Below, one piece after another: positions 7,660 through 16,477 of a stretch of 30,870 nucleotides of DNA. The translations under genes were made by a program, and so were the position numbers. Position 1 is the stretch's first letter. Every line of letters begins with the position of its first letter. Under the pieces are notes generated by a model. It did no database searches, was not told the origin of the DNA, and saw only the letters and a list, made by a program, of their open reading frames with translations. This DNA is from an uncultured Thermoguttaceae bacterium (GTDB taxonomy: Bacteria; Planctomycetota; Planctomycetia; Pirellulales; Thermoguttaceae), in the NCBI GenBank assembly GCA_934725735.1, contig CAKVCP010000012.1, positions 1 through 30,870 of the forward strand, given 5' to 3'.

Positions 7660-9615
7660 ATGCAATATAACTATAACAAGCTATGGAAACTATTGATTGC
7701 CAAAGGCATGACGAAGACAGAAATGCGAATGGCGGCGAATATTAGCGCAAATATTCTTGCCAAAATGGGCAAGGGGGAGCCTATTGCAATAGAGAGTCTT
7801 GCGAAGATAGCGACAACCTTGGATTACGGGCTCGACGATATCGTGGAAATTGTAAAGAGACCTTCTAATTCTGAAATAAAAAAATATGGCATATCTGACG
7901 CTACCGCCAAAAACTGGGGTAAATTAAAGACTTCGTCAACAGGGCGTTTAACAAAACGCGCGAATAAACGGAAATCTCAAAAACGCGTTTTGCCGTTGGA
8001 ATATATTAGGAACAAAAATAACGTCGCATTCTTGCAAAACACATTGGATTCCATAGACGAAAAGGACGCGGATATTACGTCGGTTATTCTTTCGTTAGGA
8101 ATCAATTTGCTTAAAAGAGCGGGGATTTTAGATAAAGAACATGTAGCCTCCGTGATTGACGAATATTCCGACGTATCTGTAATAGACGAGTTCACAACGG
8201 CGGTTCTACCAAACGACGAGTTTGATTTGTTAGGCCTTGTTTATCAATCCTTTTTGCAAGAGGGAAAGAAAAATATAAAAGGTTCATATTATACGCCGCC
8301 AAAGATAGCGCGCAACATGGCGAAGGATTTCGATTTTTCGCACGGCGAATGTTTCTTAGATCCCTGTTGCGGGAGCGGCGCCTTCCTTTTGAGCGCTACC
8401 GTAGAAAACCCGACTCAATTATTTGGGGCGGATAACGACGCTATCGCCGTTTTGATCTGTAAAATCAATCTGCTACTAAAATATAGGGACGTCGCTTTTC
8501 TTCCCCAAATTTATTGTCTTGATTATCTGATGGGAAATTCTGTTATTCAACAGAGTCCGATATTTGATAAGAAGTTTGAATATATCGCTACAAATCCCCC
8601 GTGGGGCGCGATGAGCGCCGAATATTGCAATATCCCTGAAATAACGTCGAAAGAAACCTTTTCATATTTCTTTGTGAAAGCGTTTGAACAATTAGCGGAA
8701 AATGGAACAATCCGGTTTTTGTTTCCTGAATCTATTCTCAACGTCAAAGTTCACAAAGACATACGGCAATTTATTCTTGGCGTCGCGGGGCTTGTTAGTA
8801 TTACCGCCTACGACGACAGTTTTTCGGGGGTTGCAACCCGATATGTCGATATTGAATGTGGAATCAAGGCAAATAAGCGGTTCTTCTATGTTTATTCTGG
8901 CGACGACGTACGTCAAGTTGATTTAGATACTCTTTACGAAACAGATAATCTGTTTTTTAATCTATTAACAGAGGAAGATATCTCAATCATCCGCACGGTC
9001 AAACGCAAAGGACAGTATTCCCTTCAAAATAGCGTTTGGGCGTTAGGCGTCGTTACGGGGGATAATAAGAAAAAACTACATTCAACATGTCTTGAGGGAA
9101 TGGAGAAAATCTACACAGGAAAAGAAATACAACCCTATACGTTGAAGGAGGTTCAAAATTATATTTTTTATGATAGAGCAAATCTCCAACAGGTTGCTAA
9201 AGAGGAAATATATCGCGCCCCTGAAAAGCTAGTCTATAAATTTATTTCTAATCGACTTACCTTTGCGTATGATAACAGCTCTAGTCTGTTTTTGAATAGC
9301 GCCAATATACTCATTCCTGTTATTCCCTCTATGAGCATAAAAGCCGTTATGGCTTTCCTCAATTCATCGCTCTTTCAATTTATGTATATTAAACTCTTTG
9401 GCGAAGTAAAGACGTTAAAGGGAAATTTGATAGAATTGCCCTTTCCTCAAATAACAAAGGTGGAGAACGACGAAATTTCAGTTTTAGTCGACGAAGTCTT
9501 AAACGGCTCAACTTCAACACAGCGCGTCATTGACGAATATATTTTTTCAATTTACGGTTTATCCGATGAACAAAAAAAGTATGTTAGGGAAATAGCAAAT
9601 GGAAAAGCTGATTGA
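7660..9615 (+). CDS. HTH domain fused to N6-adenine DNA methyltransferase
   Basis: The 651-residue protein is predicted to methylate adenine in a specific DNA site. Residues 1-65 are a Cro/C1-type HTH (KLWKLLIAKGMTKTEMRMA, then IAIESLAKIATTLDYGLDDI). A second HTH-like stretch, YGISDATAKNWGKL, is at about 71-84. The catalytic core starts at GSYYTPPKIARNMAKD. SAM-binding motif I is DPCCGSGAF (from 234), and catalytic motif IV is NPPW (312-315). The C-terminal third (IYTGKEIQPYTL, FLNSANILIP, LKGNLIELPFPQI) resembles the TaqI/Eco57I-like target recognition domain. No PD-(D/E)xK nuclease motif is visible and no nuclease gene is adjacent. AAGGGGG sits 6 bases before ATG 7660; the longer TTG reading from 7504 is unlikely. 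A/T-rich codons set it apart from its neighbours, suggesting horizontal gain. It may be an orphan or regulatory methylase, or the remnant of a restriction system. Confidence 0.88.
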   Translation: MQYNYNKLWKLLIAKGMTKTEMRMAANISANILAKMGKGEPIAIESLAKIATTLDYGLDDIVEIVKRPSNSEIKKYGISDATAKNWGKLKTSSTGRLTKRANKRKSQKRVLPLEYIRNKNNVAFLQNTLDSIDEKDADITSVILSLGINLLKRAGILDKEHVASVIDEYSDVSVIDEFTTAVLPNDEFDLLGLVYQSFLQEGKKNIKGSYYTPPKIARNMAKDFDFSHGECFLDPCCGSGAFLLSATVENPTQLFGADNDAIAVLICKINLLLKYRDVAFLPQIYCLDYLMGNSVIQQSPIFDKKFEYIATNPPWGAMSAEYCNIPEITSKETFSYFFVKAFEQLAENGTIRFLFPESILNVKVHKDIRQFILGVAGLVSITAYDDSFSGVATRYVDIECGIKANKRFFYVYSGDDVRQVDLDTLYETDNLFFNLLTEEDISIIRTVKRKGQYSLQNSVWALGVVTGDNKKKLHSTCLEGMEKIYTGKEIQPYTLKEVQNYIFYDRANLQQVAKEEIYRAPEKLVYKFISNRLTFAYDNSSSLFLNSANILIPVIPSMSIKAVMAFLNSSLFQFMYIKLFGEVKTLKGNLIELPFPQITKVENDEISVLVDEVLNGSTSTQRVIDEYIFSIYGLSDEQKKYVREIANGKAD

Positions 9616-9629
9616 GGAATAAAATAGTC

Positions 9630-9727
9630 GCAAGTATAGTCTTAGCGACGAAGCGGTAGATCGTCCGTTTTCCGTTTCTCCATTCAATAGAGCGCCAGTC
9701 GCTTAACAGGTCCGAGATTCTTACGCG
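9630..9727 (-). pseudogene. Possible transposase C-terminal remnant
   Basis: On the minus strand an uninterrupted frame reads LLSDWRSIEWRNGKRTIYRF. The W-R-x-I-x-W-R-x-G spacing recalls a conserved segment of IS701-type DDE transposases. No start, catalytic residues or terminal repeats are present. A second frame over the same bases (ending NLGPVKRLALY) is equally open, so the reading is uncertain. It would fit mobile DNA beside the transferred methyltransferase. Confidence 0.22.
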
Positions 9728-9775
9728 TCAAGAATGTCTCGACGTATTCTCTCACGCAGTCGAGCAACTTCGAGG

Positions 9776-9827
9776 GATTAAAAAGAAATAGGGCTACGTC
9801 AGTAGTGTTTTTACCGGACGCAGCCCT
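9776..9827 (-). terminator. Terminator of the glycosidase operon
   Basis: Read on the minus strand, GGGCT.GACG-type arms (plus-strand GGGCT 9791-9795 with AGCCC 9822-9826, and CGTC 9797-9800 with GACG 9817-9820) form a stem with one internal mismatch. A T-rich tract follows (A-rich on the plus strand at 9776-9790). It lies just downstream of the gene ending at 9839. Confidence 0.75.
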
Positions 9828-9838
9828 TTCTTGAAAGG

Positions 9839-11995
9839 CTATTTCTCAAACTTCATCGAGACCGTCGCGTCGCACGTTTGCGACGTTCCCGAGAGTTTCA
9901 CGGCGAGAACACCGTCGGAGTCGGGGCCGTTACACTCGAAAGGAACGGTTGCGTCGGAGTCTGTCGCGACGGAAACGGAGGCGATTTTGTAGCCGTCGGG
10001 CACGAGGAATCGCGCCGTCGTCGCGTTCTTTTCGATCACCTTAAAGGTCGCGGAAAGGGTCGCTTCCTCTTTGTTCCAGTCGAGGTTGAGGAGATCGACG
10101 GCGCCTTGGGTCAGGTGGCGGTCGGAGGAGAGGAACTGCGGGCGGTTCAGGCGCGGATGGAGCGCGATGAGTCGCACGGCATGCGCGGGAACTTGAAGGG
10201 ACGTCTTTTCCGCAAAGGCGCCAAGATAGGTCGACGTCCAGAATTCATACGCGACGTATTCGCCCTCTTTCGCGCCGATTTCCGCGAGGGTGAAGGGGAT
10301 CTCCGCGTCTTCGTCGGTCCAGTTAAAGAGGGCGACGACGTCCCAGTCGCCGAAGGGACGATTTACTTTGAGATCCCAGACGGGAAGGTTGTTGAAGTAG
10401 GGATAGAGGGCGCCGGGGCGCACGTCGCAGACCGGAAGCGTCTGCTGGAGAATCTTCATTCTTTCGGCGGGAAGTTTGTCGAGGAAGTCTCCGAAGAAGG
10501 TTTGCTGACCCGGCAAAGCGACGACCGTCGCGGTGACGCGCGCTTCTTCAAGGGGCAGATCGCCGACCAAAACCGTGTCCGGGTCGGAGATGAAGACGAT
10601 GTTGTTCACGAAGTTCTGGTTGAGGGTGCGCCCCGCTTGCTGGAGGACGTTTTCCCACTTGACGGGCTGGTTCGGGTGAACGATATCGGCGCCGGTTCGC
10701 GCGGCGTCGGCGTAAAACGCTTCGGGCCCGGTGAAGTGTCCCTGACAGGCGAGGAAGACGCGATCGTCGCCGATTCCCGCGCGAAGCTCGCGAACGCAGC
10801 GCTCAAAGGGCGCGACGCAGTCCGGATTCTTGAACGCGGCGCGAACGTTCGGCTTCTCGAAGAAATGCGCGCTGTACCCCGAGTTCCCCCCCGACATTCC
10901 GTCGATCTTGAAGAATTCGTAACCCCATTCGTGCGACGCGACGTCGTGATAATGACGCAACCACGCGACCGCCTCGTCGTTCGACGGATCGATCGTGTAG
11001 CGTCCGTTCCACGTCGACATGGGCGTTCCGTCGGGATTGTGCAAGAACCAATCCTTATGCGCGTTATAAAACTCTTCGGAGCCCGTGCCAAAGGGGGCGG
11101 TCCAGAGACCGGGAATGAATCCCAAGGCGCGTATATCGTCCGCAAGCGCTTTCATCCCCTTCGGGAACTGGTTTTCATTCGCCTTGAGGCTGAGATTGTC
11201 GAAATTCGAGACGGGGAGAGAATCGGAGTTCCCTTGCCAGCTTTCGATAAGCCAGACGTCGAGTCCGAAGGGCTGGAGATACTCTTTTGCGACGCGCGCT
11301 TGCGCAAGGTTGTCCTCCGCAGTCGCTTTGTCGAAGTAGACGTTCCAGGACATCCACCCCGAGAGAGCGCGAGGCAATCGTTCGCGGTTGATAGGCGCGT
11401 AGTAGGGGACCCATCGCTTTTTGAAATAGTCGCGGTCGAGGGTCGCGCTCCATGTCGCCTCGGCGGCTTCGTCGATCCTTCCGGCGATGCGGAATGAGTC
11501 CTTGTCGACGGAGAGGGAGGCGGCGTCAAAGCGCAGGGCGACGTCGTCTTTCGGAGAGAAGAGGGAGTCGTAGGAGAGGGAACGCGTCGCGCCGGTCGAT
11601 AGCGAGAGTACGCGTTCGCCGACTTGAGGGCGCGTACGGCATGGGAACGCGTCGTCGCGGAACGTCGTCTTCCCTTCGAAGGTCAAGACGCCGCGATAGA
11701 ATTGACGCGTGCGGTGATAGACGGTCGCCTCGAGACGCTCGCCTTGCGCGTCGAAGACGATATATCCCTGAATTTCGTCGTTGGCGTCGGCGATTCCTAG
11801 GCGCTCTTTGACGCCGTCGCGCGGCGCGACGACGCGCCATTTTTCGCCGTCTTGCGTTTCGAAAGAAAGGACGCCTTCAAGGAGAACGTTCCCGTGATTA
11901 TTGGCGAGGGAGAGGATTTGGCTCTCCTCGTTAAATTGAACCGTCCACGCGCCTAGAGCGAGCAGAAAACACGCTACGACTTCGATCATTGGCAT
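9839..11995 (-). CDS. Clan GH-D glycoside hydrolase (alpha-galactosidase-like)
   Basis: The 718-residue protein is built like GH36 alpha-galactosidases: an N-terminal beta-sandwich (about 20-200), a (beta/alpha)8 barrel starting at SGWMSWNVYFD, and C-terminal beta domains. Family features include WLIESWQG, the barrel segment ALGFIPGLWTAPF, and YEFFKIDGM with nucleophile Asp at about residue 365. A likely acid/base Asp lies in ARTGADI. It should cleave alpha-galactosides or related alpha-linked sugars; the specificity is not certain. Residues 4-18 are hydrophobic and probably an export signal, but the n-region has no Lys or Arg. The start is secure because a stop codon abuts ATG 11995 in frame, and GGAG lies about 7 bases upstream. 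It begins 47 bases after the ATPase gene, suggesting one transcript. Confidence 0.82.
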   Translation of the reverse strand: MPMIEVVACFLLALGAWTVQFNEESQILSLANNHGNVLLEGVLSFETQDGEKWRVVAPRDGVKERLGIADANDEIQGYIVFDAQGERLEATVYHRTRQFYRGVLTFEGKTTFRDDAFPCRTRPQVGERVLSLSTGATRSLSYDSLFSPKDDVALRFDAASLSVDKDSFRIAGRIDEAAEATWSATLDRDYFKKRWVPYYAPINRERLPRALSGWMSWNVYFDKATAEDNLAQARVAKEYLQPFGLDVWLIESWQGNSDSLPVSNFDNLSLKANENQFPKGMKALADDIRALGFIPGLWTAPFGTGSEEFYNAHKDWFLHNPDGTPMSTWNGRYTIDPSNDEAVAWLRHYHDVASHEWGYEFFKIDGMSGGNSGYSAHFFEKPNVRAAFKNPDCVAPFERCVRELRAGIGDDRVFLACQGHFTGPEAFYADAARTGADIVHPNQPVKWENVLQQAGRTLNQNFVNNIVFISDPDTVLVGDLPLEEARVTATVVALPGQQTFFGDFLDKLPAERMKILQQTLPVCDVRPGALYPYFNNLPVWDLKVNRPFGDWDVVALFNWTDEDAEIPFTLAEIGAKEGEYVAYEFWTSTYLGAFAEKTSLQVPAHAVRLIALHPRLNRPQFLSSDRHLTQGAVDLLNLDWNKEEATLSATFKVIEKNATTARFLVPDGYKIASVSVATDSDATVPFECNGPDSDGVLAVKLSGTSQTCDATVSMKFEK

Positions 11996-12042
11996 CTACT
12001 CCATTGTGCAGGGCATCGACCCCAGCAAATGGAGCGACGCCG

Positions 12043-14010
12043 TTATTTGGAAGGACAGGAACCCGGCGTAATGTGGGATCCCCCGTTGGCGTTCGCGTCG
12101 TCGGCGAAAGGATCGCGCACGGCGCGAAGCTGCAAGTGAATATTGCGGATTCTGCGGATGAGGTTCGCCTCTTCCGCAATTTCTTGTTCCAAAAGACGAA
12201 GTTCATGGAGGTACTGATCGCTCGCCTTGAGGGAGTTCGACGCGTCGTAGCAGGACGAAACGAGACTGCGATAGGCGCGATCTTCCGGGCGCGTCTCGAC
12301 GTCCGGCTTCTTGGCGTCGCCGCGCGGCTCCATGTAATCGGGGATGAAGTCGGGATATTGCGCGCGCGTCGCCGCGTATTCGTCCGCGGAATATCCGTTC
12401 GCTTCGCGGAAGCGCTTGTCGCCGTCTTCCCCCTTGGCGAGGGGACGACGCGTGACGCTCTTGCGCGTCTTGTAGACGGGAGGGACGATGGAGCTGAATT
12501 CGAGCGCTTCGTCGAAAGAGCCGCCTTCGTCCCATAGGGAACTTCTGTTGGGGGAGGGCGTTTCTTTTTCGGCTTCGACGTCCTGATTCGGGACGAAATG
12601 CGCGTCGTCAAATCCCATGCTCGTCGTCTTATACGAATCTCCCTGCTCGGTGACAAGTTCGAAATTCATCGACTGCGGGGGGAGACGATCTTCGTTGGCG
12701 ATTCCGCTATTCGCGGTTTGGGGGGCGTTGAGTTTCTCGAGAAGTCTTGCTTCGAGCCCCTGATCGATCTCGTCGACGTCTTTGGCGAGGGGATTCGCGA
12801 CGGGTTCCTTTGACGCGGCGTTCGCCGACTTCATCGCGGCGTCGTAGGCGCGTTCGTCGTATTCGCGCGCTTCGGGAACGGGAAGATCCGCAGGAGCGGG
12901 CTCTTCGACGTCCTCTTCTTCCTCGACGTTCTCTTGCGTCGACGCGCCTTGGTTGAATCCTGCGGCGAAGGTCGACATGGCGGCGGAATCGCTCGCGGTC
13001 GGCGTTACGCCAGGTTCGGGCGTCGCGGTCTTTTGACGCGTCTCGGAAGGGACGACGGGGACGGACGCAACGTCGACCGTACCATTATCTTCGTCGCCGG
13101 GCTCGTCGTCAAGTTCGCCGAACTCGACGACGCTATTTTCTTCTCCGTCGGCGGGGAAAGAGGAAACGGGGGTCTCCGGGATGCTTTGCAGATCGCGCCA
13201 CGCGGAACGGACGCCCTCTTCGTCGACCTCGATCGGTCTGGGTTTCTTTCCTTCTTTTTCGGACTTCGCGGGGGCGTTTTGTTCCGCCATCCATAGCGCG
13301 CGATCGCAGAGCTGAACGACGACTCTGGGAGCGCCTTCGGTTAATTCCGCGACCGCTTTTTTCGCTTCTTTCGTGAATTTCGCGCTCATCTGGGCGCGTT
13401 TGAGCTCTTTGGAGATGAACTGTCCGGTCTCTTCGTTCGTGAAAACGTCGAGCCATGAACGCGAGACGACGCGCTGCGCGAAAGGATAGAGCTGCGGAAG
13501 ATTGAGGCGTTCTTCGAGTTCGTGGGAACCGAAGAGGGCGACGGAAAGCTGCGCGGGGGATTGAATATGATCGATGAGGGCGCGGAGTTCGTCGAAGACG
13601 CGCAGGGAGAGGTTCTGGGCGTCGTCGATGAGAATGACGCGACGTTTTTGAGGCGCGCGTTCTAGATAGTCGAGGGTCATGAGACGCAATTCGGTTTCGT
13701 CTCCGCCGACAAAGGTCTGGTGAAGAGAGAAAAGGAGCTGTTGGAAGAACGCCTTGACGGTAAATTTTCTCGACGCGCAGACGACGGCGACGAGATCGTC
13801 GTCGGTGAATTTCGACGCGATGACGCGCGTCAATAGAGTCTTGCCGACCCCCGCGTCTCCAAGAATAAGCGCGACGCCCTCGCCGCGTTTCAGACAGCGC
13901 TCCGCGTCTCGCCGCGCCTTTTCTATGATTGAGGCCGGAAAGTACGCGCGTTCGTCAGGGCTCGTTAAAAACGCCCGTCTTATATCTTGATTTTCGCGAT
14001 ATTCCGTCAT
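12043..14010 (-). CDS. ExeA/GspA-like AAA ATPase with long acidic tail
   Basis: The 655-residue protein has an AAA ATPase domain in about residues 20-270. Walker A is GDAGVGKT and Walker B is RVILIDDAQNL. The sensor-like LSVALFGSHELEERL and the SRSWLDVFTNEET region match ExeA, the ATPase linked to assembly of the type II secretion secretin in Aeromonas, and the related MSHA/TniB-like ATPases. Residues 285-650 are low-complexity, rich in Glu, Asp, Ala and Pro, and probably disordered. Such long tails on ExeA-like ATPases are common in planctomycetes. No transmembrane segment or peptidoglycan-binding domain is obvious. ATG 14010 is preferred over a TTG at 14046 because AAAGGA sits about 8 bases upstream. 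The partner in this genome is unknown; the nearest related feature here is the DUF1559 pseudopilin. Confidence 0.8.
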   Translation of the reverse strand: MTEYRENQDIRRAFLTSPDERAYFPASIIEKARRDAERCLKRGEGVALILGDAGVGKTLLTRVIASKFTDDDLVAVVCASRKFTVKAFFQQLLFSLHQTFVGGDETELRLMTLDYLERAPQKRRVILIDDAQNLSLRVFDELRALIDHIQSPAQLSVALFGSHELEERLNLPQLYPFAQRVVSRSWLDVFTNEETGQFISKELKRAQMSAKFTKEAKKAVAELTEGAPRVVVQLCDRALWMAEQNAPAKSEKEGKKPRPIEVDEEGVRSAWRDLQSIPETPVSSFPADGEENSVVEFGELDDEPGDEDNGTVDVASVPVVPSETRQKTATPEPGVTPTASDSAAMSTFAAGFNQGASTQENVEEEEDVEEPAPADLPVPEAREYDERAYDAAMKSANAASKEPVANPLAKDVDEIDQGLEARLLEKLNAPQTANSGIANEDRLPPQSMNFELVTEQGDSYKTTSMGFDDAHFVPNQDVEAEKETPSPNRSSLWDEGGSFDEALEFSSIVPPVYKTRKSVTRRPLAKGEDGDKRFREANGYSADEYAATRAQYPDFIPDYMEPRGDAKKPDVETRPEDRAYRSLVSSCYDASNSLKASDQYLHELRLLEQEIAEEANLIRRIRNIHLQLRAVRDPFADDANANGGSHITPGSCPSK

Positions 14011-14175
14011 GTTACCATCCTTTAGCTGTATACGTCGTCGCTCCAACGACGCGTGTTCATCTTTGTTAGGGACTCGCTCCGACTCTCCTTTCGAGAACTA
14101 CCCTGTCGACAGTATCGGCGTCCTTCTCTAAAATATTTAGATTTTTATGAAAAATACGCTTAATTGACATAACTG

Positions 14176-16236
14176 CTAATCTTGTTGCGCTTCCCACAGT
14201 CGAAAAACTAAGAGCGACCATAGACGCGCACCGTGATTATAACGACGACTTTCATGCTCCTCCACCAGCTCCTCAACCCAACTTTGATTGAAGTAGGGGC
14301 TGCGGCGCGTCGAAGGATCAAAGAGAACTTCTTTTAGGGTTGAATTGAGCTCCTTGCGGAACCATTCGTCGACGGGCGCTCCAAACCCTGTTTTGGGACG
14401 CTTGTCGATCTCTGGTGGGAGGAATTCCCGACACGCGTCTCGGAGAATTCTCTTCCCCGTAACGCCCTTAAGCTTGTATTCTAACGGTAGTTGCAACGCG
14501 AGTTCGAGGACGTTCGGATCCAGAAGAGGGGCCCGCGTCTCGAGCGCGTAGCACATCGACGCGACGTCGACCTTCGTGAGAATGTCGCACGGAAGGTACG
14601 TCATAATATCGGTGAAGCTAATCGCGCTCACAGGATCGCGCTTCTGGAATCTTCCCCACGCGTCCCCGAGAAAATCGAGAACGTCGAGCTCCTCCGCGCT
14701 CGGAACCCCCGTAAAAGGTTGATTCGACTCCTTCGCGCAATCTCTCCAGTATTCGTCGCTTAGCAGTCCGTGCAGGCGACTGCGGTTGAAAATCGCGATC
14801 CACTGCAAATATTCTTCAAGCGGCTCCATTCCGAGGGTCTCGAGAAGGCGCCGCGCGCGCGTAAGGGGAGAGCGTTGCCGCGTTCCGCGCGGAATGAGGG
14901 AGCGCAACGGCCCCGCGACAAAGTTTCTCACGCTCCGCGGCGCGTAACGCATCGCTTGCGCGATTCGAAACGCCTTGTATCGGTCGTAGCCCGCGAAGAG
15001 CTCGTCGCCGCCGTCCCCGCCAAGGGCGACGGTCACCTCGCGGCGCGTCGTTTCGCAAAGGCACAAGGTGGGAATCGCGGAGGAGTCGGCGAAGGGCTCG
15101 TCGTACTGCGCGACGATCTTCGTCAAAAAGTCGTTCGCGCACGGCTCGACGAAGAACTCCGTGTGATCCGTCCCAAAGAGCTTCGCGGTCTGGCGCGCGT
15201 AACTCGTTTCGTCGTATTCCTTCTGCGCGAAGCCGATCGAAAAGGTGCGCACCTTCTTTTCGCTGAATTGACGCATGAGCCCCGTGACGATCGTGGAGTC
15301 GACCCCTGCGGAGAGGAAGGCGCCAAAGGGGACGTCGCATCTCATTCTAACGCGCACGGCGTTTTCGAGACGTCGGCGCAACTCGCGCGTCGCTTCTTCA
15401 TACGTCGCGGTCGTCAAGTTAAGAGACGCGGCGCCGTCGAACGCCCCCGCGTCGATGGATCCCTCGGCGCGAAGGCGTTCGATATCCTGGGTCGTCACCC
15501 CGGAGTTTGTGTTGAAATTAGCGACGTTCTCAAGCTTCCAATATTTTTGGACGCGCGGTTCGTCCCCTTCGTTCCATAAAAGGAAGGACGCGGGGGGAAG
15601 TTTGGCGATCCCTTTATAGATCGTTCGCGGGTGCGGAACGTACTGGTACGTCAAATATTGCCGCAAGGCGACGAGATCGAGCTCGAAAGGAACGCCGGGA
15701 AAGCGCTTAAGCGCCTTGAGTTCGCTCGCGAAGAGGAGTCGATCCCCGTCGTAGCGGTAGACGAGGGGCTTCTTTCCGACGCGGTCGCGCGCGAGAAGGA
15801 ACCGCCTCTTGCGCGAATCCCAGATTGCGAAGGCGAACATCCCGTTGAATCGTCGGAGCGCGTCGATCCCATACTCTTCGTACGCCTGAAGGAGAACTTC
15901 GACGTCGGTTTGCGTGCGAAAGACGCGCCCGCGCTTCTCGAGTTCGCGCCGAAGTTCGACGTAGTTGTATATCTCGCCGTTGAAGGTCAACCACACCGTT
16001 TTGTCGGCGTTCGCGAAGGGCTGGCGCCCGGCGCGGGATAGATCGACGATCGCGAGTCGACGATGACCGAACGCGAAGCCTTTCTCCTCGAGGGGCGCGC
16101 CGGGCGTCAGAGGTCGACGACATGTTCCTCGATCGTCCGGCCCTCGATGAACGAGGGCGTCTGTCGCCGCGTCAAGAGTTTCCTGAGAAACGCCGCCGCG
16201 CGACGTTCTCCAAATCGCCCCGCAAATTCCACACAT
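14176..16236 (-). CDS. asnB: Asparagine synthetase, glutamine-hydrolysing
   Basis: The 686-residue enzyme should make asparagine, or amidate another carboxylate, using glutamine and ATP. It begins MCGICGAI, so Cys2 becomes the N-terminal nucleophile of the class II amidotransferase domain (to about residue 190, including FNGEIYNY). The synthetase domain has the pyrophosphate loop FLSAGVDSTIV. It continues with LGGDGGDELFAGYDRYK and TRAPLLDPNVLELALQLPLEYK, and ends in RPKTGFGAPVDEWF. A linker of about 45 residues after WKLENV makes it longer than E. coli AsnB (554). The required MC start fixes ATG 16236, with GGGAGGA upstream. In many bacteria such longer AsnB relatives sit near surface polysaccharide genes and may modify sugars or peptides; here it stands alone and divergent from the DUF1570 operon. 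Confidence 0.9.
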   Translation of the reverse strand: MCGICGAIWRTSRGGVSQETLDAATDALVHRGPDDRGTCRRPLTPGAPLEEKGFAFGHRRLAIVDLSRAGRQPFANADKTVWLTFNGEIYNYVELRRELEKRGRVFRTQTDVEVLLQAYEEYGIDALRRFNGMFAFAIWDSRKRRFLLARDRVGKKPLVYRYDGDRLLFASELKALKRFPGVPFELDLVALRQYLTYQYVPHPRTIYKGIAKLPPASFLLWNEGDEPRVQKYWKLENVANFNTNSGVTTQDIERLRAEGSIDAGAFDGAASLNLTTATYEEATRELRRRLENAVRVRMRCDVPFGAFLSAGVDSTIVTGLMRQFSEKKVRTFSIGFAQKEYDETSYARQTAKLFGTDHTEFFVEPCANDFLTKIVAQYDEPFADSSAIPTLCLCETTRREVTVALGGDGGDELFAGYDRYKAFRIAQAMRYAPRSVRNFVAGPLRSLIPRGTRQRSPLTRARRLLETLGMEPLEEYLQWIAIFNRSRLHGLLSDEYWRDCAKESNQPFTGVPSAEELDVLDFLGDAWGRFQKRDPVSAISFTDIMTYLPCDILTKVDVASMCYALETRAPLLDPNVLELALQLPLEYKLKGVTGKRILRDACREFLPPEIDKRPKTGFGAPVDEWFRKELNSTLKEVLFDPSTRRSPYFNQSWVEELVEEHESRRYNHGARLWSLLVFRLWEAQQD

Positions 16237-16370
16237 GCGTTGATTGTCCTCCCGACGCGCGACGCTTCGCGGCGCCTATCTAATAAGTATGTTTTACTTT
16301 ATGAAAAATTACATTTTTTTGTACGGTATTGCAACTGATTCCGCTATTTTTCAATCATTTTATAATGCGG

Positions 16371-16400
16371 TTGGCGTTTCTCGCCTTTTTTCAGTACAAT
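16371..16400 (+). promoter_or_regulatory. Candidate promoter of the DUF1570 operon
   Basis: TTGGCG at 16371-16376 and TACAAT at 16395-16400 are 18 bases apart, a layout almost identical to the hemG promoter (TTGACG-17-TACAAT). It lies in the A/T-rich spacer between asnB and the first DUF1570 gene. AGGAG just before ATG 16478 is the ribosome binding site. Confidence 0.5.
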
Positions 16401-16477
16401 ATACAATAGAAGAAAACCTTCTAATATAAGAATATCGGCGGCGATTGGCCGCGTGTTGAGCCCAGGAGCGAAGAAAC

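Noticed and set aside
14011..14175. Regulatory element in the spacer between asnB and the ATPase gene
   Set aside because: The A/T-rich part could hold a promoter, but I found no box pair with proper spacing.
16373..16390. Terminator-like GGCG-TTTCT-CGCC followed by T-run
   Set aside because: The stem has only four pairs and overlaps the better-supported promoter of the DUF1570 operon.
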